A stretch of 64,000 nt of DNA, taken from positions 620,001 to 684,000 of the forward strand of contig CM065182.1 in the NCBI GenBank assembly GCA_033026295.1, written 5' to 3'. The number at the start of each line of letters is the position of its first letter. The stretch's first letter is position 1. The notes beneath the pieces were generated by a model. It was not told where the DNA came from. It did no database searches and saw only the letters and a list, made by a program, of their open reading frames with translations. The position numbers were made by a program, and so were the translations under genes. Shown piece by piece: positions 51,724 through 62,179 of this stretch. The stretch comes from Channa striata. Its lineage: Eukaryota > Chordata > Actinopteri > Anabantiformes > Channidae.

Positions 51724-51907
51724 TTCAGCGACGATTTGCAGGTTTTGCGATTGCTGACATCCTCTAGGGTTTCATATTTATACATTTATATCTAAATGTA
51801 TGAAGTTATAAATACAGCTGTTTGCATTTGGACAATCAGGTGAGGATACAGTCTTTGTAGATGAGGTGGTCGCCCTGCGAGGACAAGACGAAGACCTGAG
51901 AGATCAT
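41410..51907 (-). CDS. ap4m1: AP-4 adaptor complex subunit mu-1
   Basis: Fifteen coding exons (5' to 3'): 51907-51850, 51172-51087, 50887-50781, 50314-50218, 49645-49535, 49117-49040, 48451-48389, 48196-48130, 47873-47820, 46947-46841, 45645-45554, 44789-44745, 43613-43563, 41987-41870, 41601-41410. Every junction is GT-AG and in frame: 441 aa, against 453 in human. AP-4 mu is the cargo-binding medium subunit of a trans-Golgi adaptor that sorts proteins such as ATG9A. The protein starts MISQVFVLSSQGDHLIYKDF (longin-like domain, about 1-120). A linker carries FGAETQQSKVAPSSAATRP (from 154), and the mu-homology domain runs from about 184 (EIFVDVIERM) to the end. Conserved pieces include KADVQGEIRVKCYVPSCS, RVDECSFHQAVRLDEFDSHR and the terminal YVTHSDSYTIRI. 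An acceptor (CTTTCAG) four bases before the ATG implies an upstream noncoding exon. Confidence 0.96.
42505..42650 (+). mobile_element. LINE 3'-end fragment (Rex/RTE-like)
   Basis: Plus-strand WKPRMHWRDYVSHLAQVEIE followed by MTGEGG resembles the C-terminal tail RPRTRWRDYISRLAWERLG...VAGER of widespread fish non-LTR elements, at both the nucleotide and protein level. It is short, degenerate and antisense within the ap4m1 intron between exons 43613-43563 and 41987-41870. Confidence 0.6.
44299..44321. repeat. (ACT)n microsatellite
   Basis: About seven TAC/ACT units, in an ap4m1 intron. Confidence 0.85.
47650..47765. repeat. Fragment of common fish interspersed repeat
   Basis: 'AGCTCAGTGTCTTGCCCAGG', 'AACACTCCGGCTGGGAGTGG' and 'AACCACAGGCCCTGTG', then CTCTACCCAGCTGGAAC, match the frequent fish repeat with TCAGTGTCTTGCCCAAGGACAC and GGGATTCGAACC...CTCTACC. 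The family name is not certain. It is short and diverged, in an ap4m1 intron. Confidence 0.6.
50728..50753. repeat. (GT)n microsatellite in ap4m1 intron
   Basis: About 13 GT units, 28 bases beyond the donor of exon 50887-50781. Confidence 0.95.
51692..51721. repeat. (TG)n microsatellite in ap4m1 intron 1
   Basis: About 15 TG units. Confidence 0.95.
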
Positions 51908-53022
51908 CCTGCTGAAAGACAGACAGCTGTGGGTCAAAAGTGTGCAAGATGGACATTTTCATGTCCACTGAACACCTGAATGATGCGCTTATCATAGAGA
52001 CATAAATGATTTTGAACACACAAAACGTCTGAGGGACATCGAATCCAAACTGACACGAATTCCAGGCGACGTGTGGTGTAAAGCTGCTCGTTGGGTTTCA
52101 CTCACCCTCAGAAAGCTCGACAGGAATGAAGCCAGCGACAATATCCGGACAAGGACTTTGGTGAATCACATTTGGACCGTTAGCTTAGCATTAAAGACAG
52201 CAGAGACCGTAGAGTTCAAAGAATTCACACACGACAACAGCCGGCAGCAAACTGGACAACACGGCACATTATTTCCTCATAAACTACTTCATGGGAATAT
52301 TAACATTTGCCCGGAATAAACGACAAATCAATCGGCTGTTTCAGGCAGGGAGCTAGTGAGGTAACAGTTAGCTTGTGAGCTAACAGCCCCGGTGTTTACA
52401 AACCGGGTCAACACGGAGCGGGAAGCCGCACAGCGACACCTGCTGCTCGGGCGGACGTTCGCTCAGATATTTCAGTTTTATCAGCGGCTACGAAAATACA
52501 TATTCAAACGTAACGATCACGCGCACTGGAAAATGTCGGTTTAGCCCGTCGGTCACGTCAACGTGCTGCGCAGTGAACAACAGGCGGAAGCGGTGATGGC
52601 GACAAGACGCTTCATGAAGCTTTTCATCAAAGTGGTTCAGTTCTTCACGAGGCTTCATTTCCTCCACCAAACCATCTACTGGACAAAACCGCTTCAGTGA
52701 CGTTTCCTGGTCATTGTGATCTGGTTTATGGAGTTTTTGATCTTAATGGAAGAAATCTACTTTCCATGATGTCAGCAAATGTGCACCTATATTAATATTA
52801 GTGTTTATTCTTCGGACATTTAAACCTTAACCCTTTAAAATAGAGGGTGAGAACAGTGTCACTTAGAAATTATTTTCAAGAGTTGTAGGGACGTCATCCG
52901 CTACGTCATCAAGACGAGCTGTGCAACGCGCTTCGCAAATCACTTCCGGGGTTAAGGCGAAGCCGCGGCACGAAAACTCACTTCAGTAAACACGGCGTCG
53001 CTTTGTGACCCGGGAGCTCGAC
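51908..53022. promoter_or_regulatory. ap4m1/rbmx2 divergent promoter interval
   Basis: The two start codons face away from each other about 1.1 kb apart. On the rbmx2 side are two CRE-like ACGTCATC sites 12 bases apart (52891-52898 and 52903-52910, judged by eye) and an ETS-like CACTTCCGG (52941-52949), 75-130 bases before the rbmx2 ATG. On the ap4m1 side a minus-strand donor (CTGAGG|GTGAG) at 52106/52105 pairs with the acceptor just before the ATG, so a noncoding first exon probably lies at about 52.1-52.6 kb. CpG-rich DNA spans about 52.33-52.6 kb. Confidence 0.5.
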
Positions 53023-55384
53023 ATGAAGTAAGTCCACGTCCCGTTCGAGCATCTGTCTCGGTCTCTGTTTTTATTGGAAATGTCGTGAGATTTGTCCTCT
53101 GATGTGCAGCTAGGTGCTAGCTAGTGCTAACCGCTATTCACGTTGGACGGAACCCTGTTCAGAAATGTCGAACCGCCGCGATCCACGAGTTCTACGGCTG
53201 GAGTGATGAGGACGGTGGATTCAATTCGAATAGCTCGTTCTAAGAATGAATGCGTTATTTCAAATATTTACGTGACTCTTGGGCATGTTTCCTGATGATT
53301 GGAGAACATAAAAATTTTCACATTATATCTAGGCAAAGAGCAATTTAAAAATAAATCAAGTACGATCTTGAAATGGGTGTAAAGCCTTATTATCGTTAAG
53401 GAATGGATGGAACAGACTCCAAAACTGAAAACTAACGTACAAAAAGTAATACTGAAGAAAACGTAGAGATGCAAAATGTTCTAGAAGGAGCGGAAACGTC
53501 TGCCAACTTACACGAGCCACTAAAAGTTGATGGAAATGAACTAAATCCAAACTTGTGACGTGGTCACGTCCTCTTCATCTACTCTCTTTTCAGTCCGCTA
53601 ACGAAGGTGAAGTTGATCAACGAGCTGAATGAGCGCGAGGCCGATCTTGGGGTGAACGAGGCGGTTTCCTGGCACACGGTGTACAAAGACAGCGCCTGGA
53701 TATTTGTTGGTAAGAAACTCTCAAGTGCTGGTTCCTGATTGAACACGAGACACAGAGCTGATCCACGAACAGATGTGATGTTTGACCACTGCTTAGGACT
53801 AATACTTTACTGATACTGGTTAGTACTTTAATACAGCTTTTTAAAGTCAACGTGTCTTTATTCCATTAGACGAGATAACCGAAGGATGAGAGGTGGATGA
53901 AAGGGAATAGGAGGGAAGGAAAAGGGGCAGAGAAAGAATGAAGGGAGGATAGAACGAAGTAAAAAAGCGGGCAAGAAAGACAGAGTAGACAGAAGGTATT
54001 CAGGAAGGAAACAAGAAGGATGGAGATAAGAAAGGAAGCAGAAGGAAAGAAGGTAGTAAAGAGACAAGGAGAAGCTGAAGGGTGGAAAGAAGGAAAGGAA
54101 GGAAGGAGCCATAGAAGGGTGGAACAGAGTTTGTTGTGCCTGGGTCTGATCGTGTGTGTCCTACAGGAGGATTTCCCTATGAGCTGACTGAAGGAGACAT
54201 CATCTGCGTCTTCTCTCAGTATGTTCCCTCTGTCCTCGTCTTTACACCTGTCCGCAGGAACACAGTCCGAGAGCATTAACTTTCCTCTCGTCCCAAACAC
54301 CCACACAGGTACGGAGAGGTGGTCAACATTAACCTGGTGCGTGACAAGAAGACGGGCAAGTCCAAGGGTTTCTGCTTCCTCTGCTACGAGGACCAGAGGA
54401 GCACCATCCTGGCTGTGGACAACCTCAATAGCATCAAGGTGACTCTTCAGTTCAGTTTGTCATTTACAGTCCTGCCCGTCTCTCTCGCTTCATCGGTCGT
54501 TTCTTTTTCTTTTGTTAGATTAAGGGCCGGACCATTCGCGTGGACCACGTCAAAGACTACCGTCCTCCCAAAGACTCAGAGGACATCGACGATGTGACCA
54601 AACATCTCAGGGAAGAGGGCTGTGCTCCCAAAGCTCCCGAGTCGTCGTCTTCAGAAGAAGACGAGCAGTACTGCACACCCGTGAAGAAGCCCAAGAAAGG
54701 TGAGGTCACTTCCTGTTTCATATACCTGATGGTAGGATCAGTTTGGGATAGATTTTTATTTCCTTTCATCGGTTTTTCGTCACAGATAAAAAAGAGAAAA
54801 AGAAGAAAAAGAAGGAGAAGAAAGAGAAGAAGAAGAAGGCAGAGAAAGAGAGGGCAGCTCCTGCGTCTTCCTCACCTCCTCCTCTTCTTCCTGTCAGAGT
54901 CAAAGAGGAAAAAGAGGACACCGCTTATGAAAAATACAACCAGAGGGGGACGTCACAGGGAGGACAGCACAACGGACAGAGAGTGAGGGACAACGAAGAG
55001 GAGAGGGGGAGGGAGACAGAAGAAGACAGGAGGAGAAACAGAGATAGGGAGGACAACAGAGACAGGAGACGAGAAGCAGACAGAGACAATGAGAGGAGAA
55101 CAGACGCAGACAGAGACAGAAGAAGAGAGACGGACAGAGACTATAACAGAAGACGAGAGACAGGCATGGGGAGAGATGACCGACACAGAGAGACAGAAAG
55201 AGACGGAGAAAGAAGAAGGGATGCAGACCGGGACAGAGACGAAAGAAAGAGAGAGACGGACAGAGATGGAGAGAGAAGGGATGCTGATCAGGACAGGGAC
55301 AAGAGAAGAAGAGACGCTGACCGAGACCGGGATGATAAGATGATAAGAAGAGACACAGATAGAGATCACGATAGAAGAAGATAG
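53023..55384 (+). CDS. rbmx2: RNA-binding motif protein, X-linked 2
   Basis: Six coding exons: 53023-53027, 53594-53709, 54167-54218, 54309-54438, 54519-54699, 54786-55384. All are GT-AG and in frame: 360 aa, against 322 in human. RBMX2 (yeast Snu17/Ist3 family) is a nuclear spliceosome component of the RES complex. The start MNPLTKVKLINELNEREADL is nearly the mammalian one. One RRM covers about residues 36-114, with RNP2 IFVGGF (38-43) and RNP1 KSKGFCFL (75-82), followed by IKGRTIRVDHVKDYRPPKD. A lysine-rich stretch and a long Arg/Asp/Glu-rich tail follow in the last exon. The first coding exon holds only five coding bases. The tail is unusually repetitive and purine-biased, and its end may be affected by an indel (see findings). 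AATAAA signals at 55557-55567 end the transcript. Confidence 0.95.
53881..54109 (+). repeat. Polypurine tract in rbmx2 intron 2
   Basis: About 230 bases that are nearly all A/G on the plus strand, made of variants of GAAGGA, GGAAGG and AGAAAG, ending 57 bases before the exon-3 acceptor. Confidence 0.9.
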
Positions 55385-55556
55385 TTGGAGATGGTGATAA
55401 CGGAAGCCAGGAGGACCACAGTAGAAGACACGGACGAACACCAGAGAAGAAGACACTGACCAAGAGAGAGCGAGATGGAAGGAGACAGATTTCGAGAGAC
55501 TGGCAGATACGCAAAGACTGATATGACAGTGACAGAGGAGAAACGACACATGCAAA

Positions 55557-55567
55557 AATAAAATAAA
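55557..55567 (+). terminator. rbmx2: rbmx2 polyadenylation signals
   Basis: Two overlapping AATAAA hexamers about 175 bases after the stop codon. Confidence 0.6.
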
Positions 55568-58226
55568 GGGAGTAATAATTAAACAAAAGATATTTCTAAT
55601 TAATACATTCAATTATCATTTGGAATATGTTTTGTGATTTATGATAAGCATTTCATGTTTTAATCCTTATGTAATAACTTCAGCATCTATTTTGCGGTAA
55701 TGGCTTTTTGTCCTCCGAGCTCTGTTGGGCGATAGTGAGTCTCTGTAAAGTGTTCAGCTGTGACAGGATCTGTTTAATATTTGTAAAGTGTTTTGTAATA
55801 AAAAATGGCATTAGTGTTTTTAAGCTCTTAATAATGGAGTAATTACAAACTGCACAGATCCAATATATAGCACTGATCATGAATACAATCTGTTGGTTTT
55901 TACAGCAGGTAAACGCGTCTGTGACTGACATTTAACCCTGAAATAAACCCAGATTCATAATGTGCTGAAAAACAACGTAGATATCAAAAGTACAGCGTGG
56001 CAGGATGAACCACTGATGAGTTTTTTTAATAAAGACATTACCCATCATCACTAACGCACATTGTTTAGTGGTCGTCCTTTACCGAGGAGAAGATAAAACA
56101 GGAAAATGTGTGATTTTAAAAACTTTTATTTCATCCCGACCAGCTTTGGTTTGACATTGTAAGTGGAACCAGTTTAGATTCTCGCTTGGTGCCGTTGGAT
56201 CCGTCAGCGTGGGAACGACTTGACAGATTACTGCTCGTCCCATTAAAGAAACGTGTGTCTGAGGTATTTCTAGTTTCTGCCACTTCAGACTTTGAATCAA
56301 AACGCAGTATTCTGAGATTATACAGTACATAAAATACTTCATATCATAATTATTGGATTAAAAGCATGTGATCATTAAAACACTGTAAAAGGTCCTTTGA
56401 ATCAGCTCCATTGTTACCACTGAAGTGATGAACACATGAACGTATCACTAATTATAATCCATAACAAATCACTGAAAATGAAGCACCAATGTTGAAAGAA
56501 AACTCAGAGCTTATAGTCTCAGTATTTCTACATTGCAATATTTAATGAGCTGATCTGAGAACTGCTGAGTTTGTTGATTAATGACATTGCTCCTTGAGTA
56601 CTGACTGTACTAGTACACAGCGAGGAGAGTAAAACTGCTTCAGCTGACATCCGCAAAGATGGAAAACGCGGTGAAGACGTGAGGAGGCTCCGTTTCCTCT
56701 CTCCAGCAAGCGCGTATGGCTTCGCTTATCCTGTTCTAAAGAGAGAGTGAGAGACAACGGACGATCTGCAGCCAAATCTTCACCTGCTTTTGTACAAAAA
56801 CCATGTAAAAACCTCAATCCTGCCGCCTGAGGTTGAGGTCTGAGTGTTTTCTGCAGTTCAGTCGTCAGAGGTATTTAGTGAAGTGGGTCTCTGCCTGGTT
56901 AGCTGCTACAAGAAGAGACGGGAAACACTTTCCAATCTTTGAACCTGCACCAGGCCTCATGCCAGGAGCAGAAGGAGGAACACGGTGGAATTTGAGGAGC
57001 GTGGACAAGACGATTGAGAGTTTATGGTCTTGGATTTCTCTAAGGGACAAACCGAATCCACCTGTGCTTCAGGTAAGTCCTAAGAGTCCTGAACGGGAGG
57101 GTTGACCTCCTCATTCCACCATCGTTTTTTGTAATACAAAGTGTTTTATCATCTCAAATCACGCTCAAACTGCAAGGACATGAACTCTGAGGGGATTTCC
57201 TGAATCCTCATAGAACCTTCTCAGTATAAGGACGTGAAAGGACAGGTATGACCATCCATCGTGTTTACCGCTCATGGTGTTCAGGAGGGGCGGAGCCTGT
57301 TCCAGCTGTCAGACAGACATTTACACCTACAGGCAATTCAGAGTCGCCAATGAAGCACGTTTGACCTGTGGGAGGAAACCCACACAAGCACAGGGAGAAC
57401 ACGCAAACTGCTGGGAATGTGAAGTGGGGAGCAGTAGCTGATCCCTCCCCCACCACGCTCCGAGGAAGAAAGCACTCTTCTCTTTTACAGCATCATCGCG
57501 TTCATTTGTTTCCTGTCAAAAAGACGTCAAAATGCGGAACTGGACTTTTCATTTAAAACTAACGAGACGACAGTTTCCTGCCACAATGTTTGTCAGACAT
57601 GACAAAACGGACAACTGATTATGATGGACTCCTTATATCTAGAAGAGTCTCTGAGGATTCAGCGAATCTCTTCACAATGTGGGTGACTGTTGTGGAAATG
57701 AAAACCACGAGCTGAAGAGACGTTTCCACACGCTTCAATTCCAAGCAAGAGAAACAGTCAGGAGCATCACGAACGTCAACCCCGTAACAGTCACCTCCTG
57801 CAGGGATTTTAGTTCTTTTGAATGTGGAACAAGTTTGTCATGTTAAACACGAACAAGAGTATGAACATCGTTAACAGAAAGTCAAAAATGTTCACGCACG
57901 AGGCCCAAAGTGTTTTTAAAGGTCAGCGGCATCGTTTTTTTTGTGTATTTGTCCGAGTTGTGTTTCCCTGGTCGGGTTTTTGATTAGGTAGAAGCTCATC
58001 AGCATCAGGAGTCTGTCGGACAGAGGTCAGCAGTGGAAGAGAAAAGCCCTGCGAGAGTTTACTGCTGTGCGCAGACGGACTCAACAGCCGCATTATTCTC
58101 CTTCAAACAGAACCAGTGTCAGATCACAGTGGTTCTGGGACAAAGAAAATCAACAAACCAACAGATTTACAGACTGAACACACACATATTTCTTATGCTT
58201 AAAAAAACAAAAAAACAACACTAAGT
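55568..58226. other. rbmx2/siah convergent interval
   Basis: No recognised coding exon on either strand. A minus-strand AATAAA (56125-56130) could end a longer form of the siah transcript. A fish repeat fragment lies at about 57.28-57.43 kb. Confidence 0.5.
57283..57432 (+). repeat. Fish interspersed-repeat fragment
   Basis: 'GGCAATTCAGAGTCGCCAAT', 'GAAGCACGTTTGACCTGTGG', 'GAGGAAACCCACACAAGCAC' and 'AGGGAGAACACGCAAACTGC' occur in order. They match the common fish repeat core GGCAATTTAGAGTCACCAATTAACC...TGTGGGAGGAAACC...ACAGGGAGAACATGCAAACTCC. Diverged copy; family assignment uncertain. Confidence 0.75.
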
Positions 58227-58232
58227 TTTATT
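58227..58232 (-). terminator. siah polyadenylation signal candidate
   Basis: Minus-strand AATAAA about 1.07 kb past the stop codon, a reasonable 3' UTR length for a SIAH gene. Confidence 0.5.
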
Positions 58233-59296
58233 CTGTTGTCAAAATAATTTCCAACTATTGAACATACGTCAAACTTGTGAGAAATACTGTGGGATTGACA
58301 CAGTGACGTGTCACTCTTCACTTTTGAGCAATGGCCTTGCGTGCATGTGCTCTGCACATCAGCACATGCATTTGTGTAAATGTGGTTTGATAAACAGACA
58401 GGAAACTAATGAAATAAAATAATACATGGAAAATACACACTTGACCATGAAGTCAGCTGGATTTGATTATGTTGATTTTTCAAAAGGATCAAAACTGTGC
58501 AGAATGGACTCTAACAACACGCTCGGTTGTTTCTACCTTCTTCATTAACTCATGTCAAATTAATGGATGAAAATCAGATGTAGTTGCAGCCCCGACAGAC
58601 ACAGGTGGGCGGCAGGTTACAGGAAAAGGTGCGGTGCCTTCACACGGACCTGCTGTGGTCGTCACACGCCTCAACCCAAATGAACCCCAGTGCTTCACTT
58701 TCACTGGAGCACCACCTCAGTCCACGGCGCAGTGGACATGTCCTCTGTGGTCCAGCAGTCCTAATGTCACTGCTGATGTAGGTCGTAGTTTTACTTCCTT
58801 TGTTAAACTCTAACGCGATGCCATCACTTCCTCCCCTCTCAGCAGTTTGTTATGACTCTGCTTGCCAGTGGACCCTGATAACAGCAGCTTAAATCCAACT
58901 CCCAGCACCGATCAGAATCTTGTGAAGCCACGGTCGGGCTGTGAGGGGGTGTGATGTTCTGCTGTGGTACGGAAGCCGTTTGTTTCCTCTGATGACACCA
59001 GAACTTATTCAGAACAACCTGAGAGTGGCTCGGCTCTTCGAACCAGACACAGAAAGCAGCAGGTCCGAACTCCCACCTAGGGATGAAAGACAAACAGTCT
59101 GAGGTTTGGACCGTTTGTGGCTCCGCCCTGTCGTTCACAAATATCCAACACGAACGTCAGCTGCTCATCAGTTGACTTGTTTAGGTTTGACACAGCTGCG
59201 TCACCAACACCAGGACTTTAGAGGCTGACTCACGAGAGCGAGACTCTCAACCTGGTCGTCCTTTGTGATGTCCGTCCTCAGAGTGAGACAGCGCCG

Positions 59297-60176
59297 TCAG
59301 CACATGGAGATGGTGACGTTGATCCCCAGGTTGCCGTTGTCAGCAAACAGGTGAGCGATCGAGGTGTCGAACACCAGGCAGTCGCTGTTCATGATGGCGG
59401 CCGCCACCCCGTCGTGGATGGAGCGCGGCGTGGCCTCCCAGGTGAGCCGACGGCGGTTGCCGTTGAGCTCCAGGCGGTAGGCAAAGTTCTCGGCCTGCTT
59501 GCGGGTCCCAATAAGCAGCACGACAGCAAAGAATTGCTGGTGGCCTTCATACTTTTCCTGCTTCTCCAGGACCAGCATGAAGTGATGGCTGAAGCACGAC
59601 TGCATCATGACCCAGTCCACAGCGCCCGGCAGGTTGATGTCCGTCGCCAGAAAGACAATGTCCTCCCCCTGCAGAGACGAAGACACGCTTTAGGCTCTCC
59701 TTAGCAGGTGTTCTGACACAAACAGCAGAACCTCGGCACAGTCTGAACAACAGGATGGGCTCCAAATATAATTATATCTACTTGGATCTTTCCTTGGTAT
59801 GATCATAATTTTAGAAAATATTTCTCCAAAAATGTGCACATTGAAAAAATTATATACACAGAAAAACAACAAATATTCAAAAAAATCATCTGGAAAAACA
59901 TCTGGAAATAAAACGTGCAGTCTTTTAATGAGGTGATTAATCAACTCAGAGCATTTTGTTTTTGCTGTTACAAGGTGTGAAGGGAAAAGTGGCGACCTGC
60001 AGCGTGGTGATGGACTTGTGTGCGTGCATCAGGTGCGGCATGACGGCCTCCAGTGAGCCGTGCCACTTGCAGGTCGCCCCCGGGCACGGGCAGGTGTATG
60101 GCCTGAACTCGCACACCTCCTCGTGGTCAGGCTTCTCACTGTGGTGAAGGGACAGCAGACAGCCAGCCAGGGAGTA
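59297..60176 (-). CDS. SIAH-family E3 ubiquitin ligase, C-terminal exons (partial)
   Basis: Two coding exons, 60176-59997 (60 codons) and 59668-59297 (123 codons plus stop), joined in phase 0 at TTLQ|GEDIV. They encode the zinc-finger and substrate-binding regions of a SIAH ligase, which targets proteins such as DCC or PHD enzymes for proteasomal degradation. The first exon carries the SIZ zinc-finger residues (HHSEKPDHEEVCEFRPYTCP, CPGATCKW, LMHAHKS). The second is nearly identical to vertebrate SIAH (LATDINLPGAVDWVMMQ, KYEGHQQFF, LTWEATPRSIHDG). HHFML, KYEGHQQ and LEAV resemble SIAH2; the end GINVTISMC is that of SIAH1. A teleost siah2-like gene is my best guess, so no symbol is given. The RING exon, expected just before YSLAGC (after FPCK), is not in the remaining 3.8 kb and should lie past the right edge. 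Ser replaces the usual Gly in SCFSHHF. Confidence 0.92.
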
Positions 60177-61765
60177 CTGGGGGTGGGGGGTGACAGAGAC
60201 AGGATGATTAGTATTACCATAACGCTTTTCATAAAACCCTGCGGAAAAGCCCCATGTGTCGGTAAATCTTACGCATTATTGTTCATTCTTTCAAAACCCT
60301 GAGCTGTTTTTGTACTGATAAAATCCTGGTACCAAACAGGAAGTGTGTGGAGTGAAGATGTTCAAAGGTGCTACAGACAACAGCAGAGCATGGTACAGAT
60401 TGAAGATTATTAAAGCCGCAGTTTTATTAAACTGCTTATCCAGAACATTCTTTGGGGAGGGATTAAAAATGGATGCAATTCCTCCACAGCTCATGAAATA
60501 CGTAAACCCTGCGAATGAAGCAGACAATCTGCACTTTAATCGTGTTTCTTTCCATTTCTGAACAGCAGCTGAGGACAACCTGCATATTAATCACTTCCTG
60601 ATTCAGATGATCCAGATGAAGTGTGAGTTCTGCTGGGATAAAAATAGAGCCTGAGAGACTGTGTGTGCTCAGCAGCAGATTACAGTGGCTGCAGCGTTCT
60701 CCTCATTTTCAGAGGCGCCGAAGGTCAAAGTGAGGGGACCCCCCCCCCATCTGCACGGATGAGGAGGGTAAACGAGCTATGAACACAGACAGAGCAGCTG
60801 TGGGGAGGCAGGAGGCGACGTTAGAGATGCCGTTTGAACTTCACCTCCGAGCCGAGAGAGAGAGAGAGAATCCATAAACATGAGAGACACGAGCGGCGGT
60901 TTTCAGTTCTGAAGACATTGACATTTCTACCCGTCTTCTTCAGTCAGTTTAATTTGGAAGCTGCACACAGACTCACTTCTGTTCCATTTTTCATTCAAAC
61001 CCACTTTCTCATGAACAAAGCTGTTTTTTTTTCTTTCTCACGAGGGAGAACTCCCTGGATTTTAAATGCACTGCTTCTTCTTCTGTCACTAGCATGTAAA
61101 AACCCAGTCTGTGCCCTCGGCATTTCTTTACGGTGATGATTGGTCTGAGGAGGCCCTGACCCAACCGCGTCCTGAGATCTTATGATAAGACGTATTTAGC
61201 AGGTTGAAGTCAGCACGTGCGGTGCACAGGTTTCAAAGTTTTAACTCGAGGATCAGCACCAGGCTCCTCGGTGCTACAACGTCCATGCGGACCAGATGAT
61301 GCACAGGCTCTTTCCAGGTGAAGCAGATGATGTAGAACTTGTCATTTTACCCAGTTACCACAATAAATCACAGCACAGCCTGTTTACATTAATCATAATT
61401 AAAAACTGCAATTGTAGGGACACATTTTAAATGTGAAAGGGGATGAAACTGTATTTTCCTGTGGCTCAGCTGAAGGATCACTGGGACACACACATTTTGT
61501 TCCACTGCACTGCTCAGCGACTTATCTGTGGCAGCACAAGAAACGGATTATCGTGGAAGGTGAGTGGATTTGGCTGATTTGTCGCAGATGAAGAAAAGCC
61601 GCTTCACATCTGCAAGAGGAAGAAGCTCGTGCATCTGTTTATTCTTTAGTCTGTAATTCCAACCTCCTCCTGTTGTTTCACTTTACCCAGACCTGCTGAC
61701 ATCTCTTATTTACAGCAGCAGACATCTGACCCAGAATGTGACAACAGGAACACAACCTGCAGTGA

Positions 61766-61793
61766 ACACACACACACACACACACACACACAC
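61766..61793. repeat. (CA)n microsatellite
   Basis: About 14 CA units. Confidence 0.95.
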
Positions 61794-62127
61794 CTGAAGT
61801 AGGTCTGCAACTAATGGCTGTTCTCATTCCAGTCCTTTATACCCTTAACAGGTTAAGAATAACGGGTCTGTAGAAAACACAGCTACAGTGTGAGTCCTAA
61901 TTTCCTTTTTTAAAGAGTTGCGTACTCTTACTGGAAACACTAGGAGAGTCTGAGAGGAACGGTGTGTGTTCCAGTCCCAGCAGGAGGTTTCACTGTTGGC
62001 TTGATTAAAAATGCATCTGCTGCAGGTCAGAACACAGCAGCAGCTTCCTGCAAAGGGCAGCAGGCTGGAAAACAGCCACAGGTTTGACGAGCTGCTGCTT
62101 GTTTCACACAATAAAGTCCAAACGGTC

Positions 62128-62179
62128 GGACAGTGTGAATTAGTAAAGATGGAGACATCTTTACTAATTCACACTGTCC
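62128..62179. repeat. Perfect 24-bp inverted repeat with 4-nt loop
   Basis: Left arm 62128-62151 begins GGACAGTGTGAATT and right arm 62156-62179 ends AATTCACACTGTCC; the arms are exactly complementary over 24 bases around the loop GAGA. The flanking bases do not extend the pairing. Confidence 0.97.

Noticed and set aside
54900..55612. Two long minus-strand open frames (about 220 codons) opposite the end of rbmx2
   Set aside because: They are the Ser/Leu/Cys/Val-rich mirror of the purine-rich R/D/E repeat on the coding strand, where stop codons are scarce in every frame. They have no start context, domains or splice sites.
56578..57105. Short open frames on both strands between rbmx2 and siah
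   Set aside because: No recognised family, no splice pairing, and the strands overlap each other; treated as chance frames.
62128..62179. miRNA precursor
   Set aside because: A four-base loop and a 24-bp fully paired stem without further flanking pairing do not fit a normal Drosha substrate. It is kept as an inverted repeat of unknown origin.
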